A stretch of DNA of 5,955 nt. It comes from Verrucomicrobiota bacterium (GTDB lineage: Bacteria; Chlamydiota; Chlamydiia; Chlamydiales; FEN-1388). The stretch lies in contig JAFEGS010000070.1 of NCBI GenBank assembly GCA_018239705.1, forward strand, positions 1 to 5,955. The letters are read 5' to 3'. Made by a program: the position numbers and the translations under genes. Shown in pieces: positions 1-4,820 of the stretch (the stretch's first letter is position 1; each line of letters begins with the position of its first letter). The notes beneath the pieces are model-generated. The model ran no database searches, was not told the DNA's origin, and saw only the letters and a list, made by a program, of their open reading frames with translations.

Positions 1-890
1 AAGAGACCTCGATTGCAAGCCAGCGCAAGACCAAAGGCCCCAGCAAGTCCTTTAACAGGCTTTTACAGTTCTGTGACGAACTTAAGGCTGACTCTGATTC
101 CGTGTCTCTTCTAGCGCATGGCTCAGATATGATGGTACTTTCAGAGAAAGTAGATGAGGCCATAAGCCAATTTCAACATCAGATTTCAAATAAACCATTT
201 ATGGCACTGGTTGTATCTTGGGCCTCAGATGTAGATGCACACCTTGCATCAGGAGAGCGCCTTGTAGCGTGCATTTTAGACCTCATAGAGCACGGCGTAC
301 TTCCCTACGAAGACAAAAAATCGCATAAGTTTATCACTCTCTCACAGCTCCAATTAGAGGACCATGCAGATGTTTTTGATGCAATACGCTCTGTTAATGA
401 GTGGTCAGTGGACAAACAAGAAGAGTATGTACTCATCTATGGTCAATTTGCAAATAAGCTTTCTGAGCTTACCTCCGGGCTGATCTTGGAACCATTTGAT
501 ATTGATCGCTCCCTTACTTCTAAACGCAGACTACCTTTCGAAACGTATATAAAAATCCTTAAACACCTCTCAGAAAGAGAGAGAATTTTAACTAAGATTT
601 TTTACCTAGGAGGCTCACGATCGCTTGAGGAAGTATTGTCACTTAAAATTGAGGATATTGATTTTACAAATCATACTCTATACATATCTGAAGAGCCAAT
701 TGTATATCCAAAACATGTTTTCCACGACTTAAAGTATTTCATTGGAAGACGCACAAAAGGCTTTGTCTTTACAGGACGCTCCGGTGATAAAATCGACCAC
801 ACAGTGCCTTATAGAGCCTTGAAATTGATTATTTCTAAACTTGATCTAGATCCAGCATTCACATTTAAAGACTTCGTCAAGAACGTCTAA
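1..890 (+). CDS. pGP8-D/pGP7-D-like tyrosine recombinase, 5' partial, lacking the catalytic C-terminus
   Basis: The frame has no stop back to the window edge (first full codon at 3), so the GTG at 102 is probably internal and the true start lies outside. At least 295 residues are visible. The fold resembles chlamydial plasmid recombinase-like proteins: a helical N-terminal core-binding region, then the catalytic-domain start with GSRSLEEVLSLKIEDIDF (about 612-665), which matches the G-x-R-x-x-E-x-LSL block of pGP7-D/pGP8-D. The box I arginine codon is 618-620. A later FVFTGRSGDK segment (from about 762) corresponds to the FVFVTRSGK part of pGP8-D. The protein then ends at FTFKDFVKNV, just where relatives continue with the HxxR box, the second His/Trp and the nucleophilic Tyr. 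These residues are therefore absent, so strand cleavage is unlikely. It may be a decayed gene or a DNA-binding derivative. Family assignment is from remembered motifs. Confidence 0.75.
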   Translation, partial: ETSIASQRKTKGPSKSFNRLLQFCDELKADSDSVSLLAHGSDMMVLSEKVDEAISQFQHQISNKPFMALVVSWASDVDAHLASGERLVACILDLIEHGVLPYEDKKSHKFITLSQLQLEDHADVFDAIRSVNEWSVDKQEEYVLIYGQFANKLSELTSGLILEPFDIDRSLTSKRRLPFETYIKILKHLSERERILTKIFYLGGSRSLEEVLSLKIEDIDFTNHTLYISEEPIVYPKHVFHDLKYFIGRRTKGFVFTGRSGDKIDHTVPYRALKLIISKLDLDPAFTFKDFVKNV

Positions 891-919
891 AGCTATTCGC
901 TTACTTTTTTTTACATCTA

Positions 920-940
920 TACGCAATACTGAATTGCGTA
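920..940. repeat. short inverted repeat in the recombinase-helicase gap
   Basis: An 8-bp perfect inverted repeat (TACGCAAT, 5-nt loop ACTGA, ATTGCGTA) lies 29 bp after the recombinase stop. It is AT-rich and no T-run follows, so it is a weak terminator candidate at best. It could equally be a protein-binding dyad upstream of the helicase gene. The rest of the 152-bp gap has a small palindrome AGCATGCT (976-983) and two copies of TTCGGCAA (965-972 and 1012-1019). No convincing promoter was identified. Confidence 0.45.
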
Positions 941-1033
941 GCTAAAATTCATGTTGCATTAAATTTCGGCAATTGAGCATGCTGATCTTATGAACGAATG
1001 ATACCCAACGCTTCGGCAACGTAGCAAACCAAT

Positions 1034-1039
1034 AGGTGA
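1034..1039 (+). promoter_or_regulatory. ribosome binding site of the helicase gene
   Basis: AGGTGA sits three bases before the ATG at 1043, a rather tight spacing. Its TGA (1037-1039) is in frame with that ATG, so no longer start is possible. This fixes the gene's 5' end unless a downstream start is used. Confidence 0.55.
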
Positions 1040-1042
1040 TAT

Positions 1043-2413
1043 ATGGAAAAATTCAATCAGAAGACCTTCATTCCCCCACACTCGAAAGAGACGGAAATGA
1101 TGGTTTTAGGATGTATGTTAACCAGTGATAACAACCTCTGTTTAGCTGCAGAAGCACTTGAAGGGAGTGACTTTTACTTTACTGAGCACAAAATCATCTT
1201 TCAGTCCCTCAAAGCTGCCTATAACAACGATGAATACACGGATGTTCGTCTAGTCGCAGAAGATCTTAGCAAACAAGACAAGCTACAAGCGGCAGGCAGC
1301 ATCTTCTACCTCAACACTCTGGCTCAGTATGCAGGAAGCTCCACGAACATCGAAAAATATGTTGATGCTATCAAAAAGAAGGCCCTTCTTCGCCACATTA
1401 TCGATGCAGCGCAAGAAGCTAAAGAAACCGCCCTTGATGACCCACATGATCCAACGCTGTGCCTCCATACCTTGCAAGACAAGCTCAAACAGCTCGAAAT
1501 ACAAGGACGGGCTAAAAAATCGATTAATATTCGATTTTTAAGCCAATTTGAAAAAAAATTTGTTCTCGCAGAGCCTCCGAAAGAACCCATGCTATTGGAA
1601 TATAACCCCATAGATGGGATATCAAAGGGATTTTTGCCAAAGGGAATCGTAGCAATGCTAATAGGCACTGGAGATGTAGATAAGACTACTCTTCTTGCCC
1701 AGCTCGCTATTTCAGTGGCCTCTGGAACCCCTTTTTTACATATTTACAGAACCACAGCAGCATGTGGAGAACACGGCAAAGGCAATGTCTTCATCGGTCT
1801 TGGCGATAACCAGTACGATGACATTCACAGGATCATCTTCAAAACCTCGAAAAACGTACGACAACATGCTCAAGGCAATCTCACCAAAGAAATAAGCAAC
1901 AGGATTGCTGTGTTGTCTTTTTGTGGAGAACAAGCTGCCTTCATCGAAAATGGCAAGCCAAGCAAATATTTTCACGAATTCAAAAAGAGCCTCATAGAGA
2001 CTGCACCAGCTGCTGGCTGGTCTCTGATTATACTCGATCCCCTCTCACGCTTTCTTGGAATAGATGCTGAAACACGCAATGCCTCGATAGCACAGTTTAT
2101 TGCCATGATGGAAGAGTTGACACTTGACCTTCCAGGCAATCCAACTGTCCTGTTTGCCCACCATATCGAAAAAGCTACACTCACAGAGTCTGAAGACCAA
2201 AGCCAAGCTCCCACAATAGGCCTATCGTATCTGACAGATGGAGCACGATGGCAAACCAATTTTTTCAAAACAGATAGAGGACAACCAGAAATTACTGTCC
2301 TCAAAATGACCAAATCAAACTGCACAGCTATCATCGAAGACATCTGCACCGGACAGGATATTCATGGATACGAAGATATTATTGCGTCCAACTATACAAA
2401 AACCGTATTCTAA
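1043..2413 (+). CDS. DnaB N-domain fused to a RepA-like hexameric helicase core, active site degenerate
   Basis: Residues 10-120 match the DnaB N-terminal domain: the P-x(4)-E-x-x-VLG-ML start, DFYFTEHKIIFQSL, and the AGSIFYLNTLA and NIEKYVDAI blocks. From about residue 185 the protein looks like the RepA/AAA_25 branch of RecA-fold helicases rather than DnaB_C. Landmarks are a P-loop at 208-216, Walker B LIILDPLSRFLG (328-339) with D332, HHIEK (373-377) and LTDGARWQ (397-404). Family members load on and unwind DNA at replication origins, and the pGP1-D-like position after a pGP8-D-like gene suggests plasmid replication. Oddities: the P-loop reads GTGDVDKTT, with Asp at 211 and 213 where Gly is expected; G254 stands where the catalytic Glu of the ED motif is expected; and I392 replaces the Arg of the RGSSALTD-type motif. 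The frame is otherwise intact at 456 aa and ends in a normal RepA-like KSNC segment. It may be an inactive or diverged helicase. Confidence 0.8.
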   Translation: MEKFNQKTFIPPHSKETEMMVLGCMLTSDNNLCLAAEALEGSDFYFTEHKIIFQSLKAAYNNDEYTDVRLVAEDLSKQDKLQAAGSIFYLNTLAQYAGSSTNIEKYVDAIKKKALLRHIIDAAQEAKETALDDPHDPTLCLHTLQDKLKQLEIQGRAKKSINIRFLSQFEKKFVLAEPPKEPMLLEYNPIDGISKGFLPKGIVAMLIGTGDVDKTTLLAQLAISVASGTPFLHIYRTTAACGEHGKGNVFIGLGDNQYDDIHRIIFKTSKNVRQHAQGNLTKEISNRIAVLSFCGEQAAFIENGKPSKYFHEFKKSLIETAPAAGWSLIILDPLSRFLGIDAETRNASIAQFIAMMEELTLDLPGNPTVLFAHHIEKATLTESEDQSQAPTIGLSYLTDGARWQTNFFKTDRGQPEITVLKMTKSNCTAIIEDICTGQDIHGYEDIIASNYTKTVF

Positions 2414-2435
2414 TTGTCTAACAGCTGTTAGACAA
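2414..2435. promoter_or_regulatory. 22-bp perfect palindrome, candidate operator
   Basis: The half-site TTGTCTAACAG (2414-2424) is followed directly by its exact reverse complement (2425-2435). It starts immediately after the helicase TAA and ends 31 bp before the AlbA_2-gene ATG. No T-run follows, which argues against an intrinsic terminator. Position and perfect symmetry suit a dimeric repressor site controlling the downstream two-gene cassette, perhaps by autoregulation through its own winged-helix protein. The regulator is inferred, not seen. Confidence 0.6.
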
Positions 2436-2466
2436 CAAGATAGTTACTCGTAAATAAGGCTACAGC

Positions 2467-4098
2467 ATGACAGCACTGCCCATTAATGTTGATGAGTTAC
2501 TGAGAGGACAGATCGTTGAATGGGAACGCCTTGAATTCAAAAAAGGATGGAACCCCGAAGAAACTATTCGCACAATCTGCGCTTTTGCAAATGACATCAG
2601 CAATTGGGGTGGGGGCTATCTGGTAGTAGGGGTAGAGGAGGATAACGGTCAACCGATCTTTCCACCCATTGGCATATCAGCAAATAAAGTCGACGAAATT
2701 CAAAAAGAGCTCGTCAACTTGTGTTACAGGCTCCGCCCCAACTATCATCCGATAGTAGCGCCTGTCATTTTCCAGGAAAAAATGATCCTGATGATCTGGT
2801 GTCCTGGTGGTCAAACGCGACCTTATCAAGCACCTGATACTTTAGGCAAGCATGCACCCTATTCATATTTCATAAGGCGCAATTCCACAACGGTAAAAGC
2901 TCAAACAAAAGATGTTCAACGGCTACATGAGATGGCAAACCAAGTGCCATTCGATGATCGAATTTGCCATCAAGCTAGCCTGAAAGATCTTCAGATCGGT
3001 ATCATTAAAGATTTTTTGAGAGACGTAAAAAGCGACCTTATATCAGAAGTTGATAAAATTCCTTTAGAACAGCTCTATCGTCAAATGCAAATTGTGCAGG
3101 GACCAGAGGAACACCTGAAACCATTAAATATTGGCCTAATGATGTTCAACAATAATCCAGAGCAATTTTTCCCCTGCGCTAGGATTGAAATTGTTGAGTT
3201 TCACGACGACGTGGGCGACAGCTTCTCTGAAAAGATATTTAAAGGGCCAATCCATATTCAGCTTAAAGAGGCGTTAAGATATCTTCAGTCGATGTTCATC
3301 AAAGAAGAGATCCGCAAAAGACCTGATCGTGCCGAAGCGGATCGATTTTACAACTACCCCTATGTTGCCTTAGAAGAGGCCTTAGCTAATGCTGTTTATC
3401 ATAAAGATTATGCCCAACGAGAGCCGATCGAAATCAGTATTAGGCCTGATCGCATTGAAATTTTATCATTTCCGGGTCCACTACCTCCCCTGAAAATCGA
3501 GGATTTAAATAAAGGGTGCGCTTACGTTCGAACCTATAGAAACCGGCGAATTGGAGACTTTCTGAAAGAGCTTCATCTGACTGAGGGGCGATGTACTGGA
3601 GTACCTAAAATTCATAAAGCTATGGTGGCAAATGGATCGCCACCGGCAATTTTTGAAACTGATGAAGAATCTCACTACTTTCTTACCGTTTTGCCTATTC
3701 ATCCCGAAGCAAGAAGAGTAACAGTTGCAAGCCAAAACACACCGGTAGAGGAGCAAACACACCAGTATACTGGTGTGTTTGGAACTCAAACACACCAGTA
3801 TACTGGTGTGTTTGCACTAGAAATCTTACCAGAAGAGCTGCAAATGTTACTTAATGAATTTAATAAACGTTCTAGTGTAAAAGACTTACATTTATTAATT
3901 CAAAAACTTTGTGCATGGCAACCACTAACAGCACAGCAATTAGTTGATCTTTTGAAAAGAAAAGATAAGAAACACTTCGTTAGAAGCCATCTTACACCAA
4001 TGATTAAAGAAGGGACACTAAAATATTTATTTCCAAAGGATGGAAATGCTCCTAATCAAGCATACATCTGTGAAAAAAAGAGAGAGGCTTTTGAATGA
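2467..4098 (+). CDS. AlbA_2 (Schlafen-like) and HATPase_c_4 domain protein with winged-helix C-terminus, RecG-like annotation group
   Basis: This 543-aa protein starts at the first ATG after an in-frame TAA (2455-2457), with a weak AAGG site 7 bases upstream. Residues 15-150 form an AlbA_2 domain: EWERLEFKKGW, ICAFANDISNWGGGYLVVGV and YFIRRNSTTVKA are the classic E-x-K, AFAN-GG and RRNSTT blocks. Residues 300-412 are a HATPase_c_4 region with EEALANAVYHKDY, IEILSFPGPLP, RNRRIGDFLKEL and a degenerate EGRCTGVPKI. Residues 485-537 look like a winged helix (LTAQQLVDLLKRK, HFVRSHLTPMIKEG). Such proteins are often labelled 'RecG-related' or 'transcriptional regulator', but there is no helicase motor here. 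The linker (430-451) is an 11-residue tandem repeat, THQYTGVF twice, encoded by perfect DNA palindromes. Short linker repeats at this place occur in other family members (recollection). Role is uncertain: DNA-binding regulator, TA-like or defence-related. The stop overlaps the next gene's ATG, implying translational coupling. Confidence 0.8.
   Translation: MTALPINVDELLRGQIVEWERLEFKKGWNPEETIRTICAFANDISNWGGGYLVVGVEEDNGQPIFPPIGISANKVDEIQKELVNLCYRLRPNYHPIVAPVIFQEKMILMIWCPGGQTRPYQAPDTLGKHAPYSYFIRRNSTTVKAQTKDVQRLHEMANQVPFDDRICHQASLKDLQIGIIKDFLRDVKSDLISEVDKIPLEQLYRQMQIVQGPEEHLKPLNIGLMMFNNNPEQFFPCARIEIVEFHDDVGDSFSEKIFKGPIHIQLKEALRYLQSMFIKEEIRKRPDRAEADRFYNYPYVALEEALANAVYHKDYAQREPIEISIRPDRIEILSFPGPLPPLKIEDLNKGCAYVRTYRNRRIGDFLKELHLTEGRCTGVPKIHKAMVANGSPPAIFETDEESHYFLTVLPIHPEARRVTVASQNTPVEEQTHQYTGVFGTQTHQYTGVFALEILPEELQMLLNEFNKRSSVKDLHLLIQKLCAWQPLTAQQLVDLLKRKDKKHFVRSHLTPMIKEGTLKYLFPKDGNAPNQAYICEKKREAFE
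3754..3814. repeat. two identical 28-bp perfect palindromes in tandem, inside the AlbA_2 gene
   Basis: Copy 1 is 3754-3781 and copy 2 is 3787-3814. Each consists of CAAACACACCAGTA followed by its exact reverse complement. They are separated by 5 bp (GAACT), giving a 33-bp period that equals 11 codons and keeps the frame. The transcript could fold into two strong hairpins, and the DNA could form cruciforms or bind a dimeric protein. The encoded peptide is QTHQYTGVF twice. A half-copy with one mismatch lies just upstream (3735-3747). Confidence 0.95.
4082..4087 (+). promoter_or_regulatory. ribosome binding site inside the AlbA_2 gene for the downstream small gene
   Basis: GAGAGG lies 7 bases before the ATG at 4095, within the last codons of the upstream gene. 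An in-frame TGA at 4092-4094 rules out any longer start. Together with the ATGA stop/start overlap, this supports coupled translation of the two genes. Confidence 0.6.
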
Positions 4099-4358
4099 GA
4101 CATAGACTTGAAGATTTAGGACGGCTCGCTGTCATGATTGACAACTTACTCGAGCACAAATTGTTCGAGGATTACGATCTACGGCCAGGAAGGCCAAAAG
4201 ACTATGGTGAATGGTTTGCATCGAAAACAGAAGATCAGAAAGATGACATCATTCACGCTTGGGTGTACGGCCTAGAATCTATACGTGATAAGCTCTATGA
4301 CATGCTTTCAATCGCCCAAGGGACTGATCTGTTAAATGACTCAAAAATGGATGGATAA
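4095..4358 (+). CDS. small charged protein of unknown function, coupled to the AlbA_2 gene
   Basis: I do not recognise this 87-aa protein. It has no signal peptide or membrane segment. It is rich in Asp, Glu, Lys and Arg and looks mostly helical: an N-terminal helix (RHRLEDLGRLAVMIDNLLEH), a central turn with RPGRPKDYGEWF, then a helix with DDIIHAWVYGLESIRDKLYDML. Its start overlaps the previous stop by 4 bp (ATGA, 4095-4098) and it has a good ribosome binding site, so it is very likely a real gene made together with the AlbA_2 protein. Small size, charge and coupling would fit a partner subunit, antitoxin or modulator, but this is inference from context only. Only 12 bp separate its stop from the ATG of the broken acetyltransferase, so that remnant may once have belonged to the same transcript. 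Confidence 0.65.
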   Translation: MRHRLEDLGRLAVMIDNLLEHKLFEDYDLRPGRPKDYGEWFASKTEDQKDDIIHAWVYGLESIRDKLYDMLSIAQGTDLLNDSKMDG

Positions 4359-4370
4359 ACCGAGTAGACT

Positions 4371-4805
4371 ATGACTCTTCAAATCACGTAGAACCACCTC
4401 ACAGATGAGGTCAAAAAAAAGATCTTCCTAGGATTTGGACGTCAGGCCATTCAAGAAACTGGAATTAATGGACTCAATGAAGAGCCAATCTCTTTTGAGC
4501 TCTCTGATAATGGTGCATTTGTGGGCGCGATTGTCGTACAGCTATTCTGGGAACAGCTTCACATCAAGTATCTTTTCGTTGAAGAAAACTATCGAGGACA
4601 AGGAATCGCTCGTCGCTTAATGAACCACGCTTTAGAGTATGGCAAAAAGCGAGGATGCCAGTTTGCTTTTGTGGAAACGATGAGCTTTCAAGCCCCAGCA
4701 TTTTATCAAAAAATGGGCTTCAAGATTGAATTTTCAAGGTCGGGTTATGCAGCAAATACCACCTTCCACTATCTTAAGAGGTCTTTAGCAGATAAAATTA
4801 TCTAG
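4371..4805 (+). pseudogene. GNAT-family N-acetyltransferase interrupted by an in-frame stop
   Basis: From the ATG at 4371 (first start after an in-frame TAG at 4365-4367) the frame reads MTLQIT, then TAG at 4389-4391, then stays open for 137 more codons. The part after the stop is continuous GNAT sequence: IFLGFGRQAIQETG, a SFELSDNGAFVGAIVV strand pair, then the acetyl-CoA pyrophosphate loop in VEENYRGQGIARRLM, and the FVETMSFQAPAFYQKMGF region typical of the family. Restored length would be about 144 aa, normal for such enzymes, which move acetyl from acetyl-CoA to an amine. The next usable start is GTG at 4521. It has no visible ribosome site and would remove the N-terminal strand and helices, leaving 94 aa. 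One base change, for example from a Tyr codon (TAC/TAT), would explain the stop. Alternatives are recent inactivation, readthrough, a sequencing error or a shortened protein. Substrate is unknown. Confidence 0.7.
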
Positions 4806-4820
4806 TGAATAAATTATGTA

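Noticed and set aside
891..1042. Possible plasmid origin iterons before the helicase gene
   Set aside because: Only one 8-bp repeat pair (TTCGGCAA) and short palindromes are present, with no regular array of repeats.
1283..1975. Several minus- and plus-strand ORFs within the helicase gene
   Set aside because: They are shadows of a well-supported coding frame with DnaB and RepA motifs, and their translations show no recognisable domains.
1972..2349. Minus-strand 125-codon ORF opposite the helicase C-terminus
   Set aside because: It lies fully antisense to the Walker B to DGARW region and has no domain or ribosome-site support.
3505..3795. Minus-strand 96-codon ORF across the first palindrome
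   Set aside because: It is antisense to the conserved HATPase_c_4 part. The similarity of its start to the linker peptide is only a result of the palindrome.
4150..4170. Imperfect inverted repeat CTCGA ... TCGAG in the small gene
   Set aside because: It is short, bulged and within coding sequence, so probably chance.
4396..4411. Hairpin ACCTCA/TGAGGT followed by an A-run, considered as a terminator
   Set aside because: On the plus strand it is followed by A, not T, and on the minus strand the T-run comes before the stem. It lies in acetyltransferase coding sequence.
4435..4620. Plus-strand 61-codon ORF with TTG start
   Set aside because: It overlaps the acetyltransferase in another frame, which carries clear GNAT motifs.
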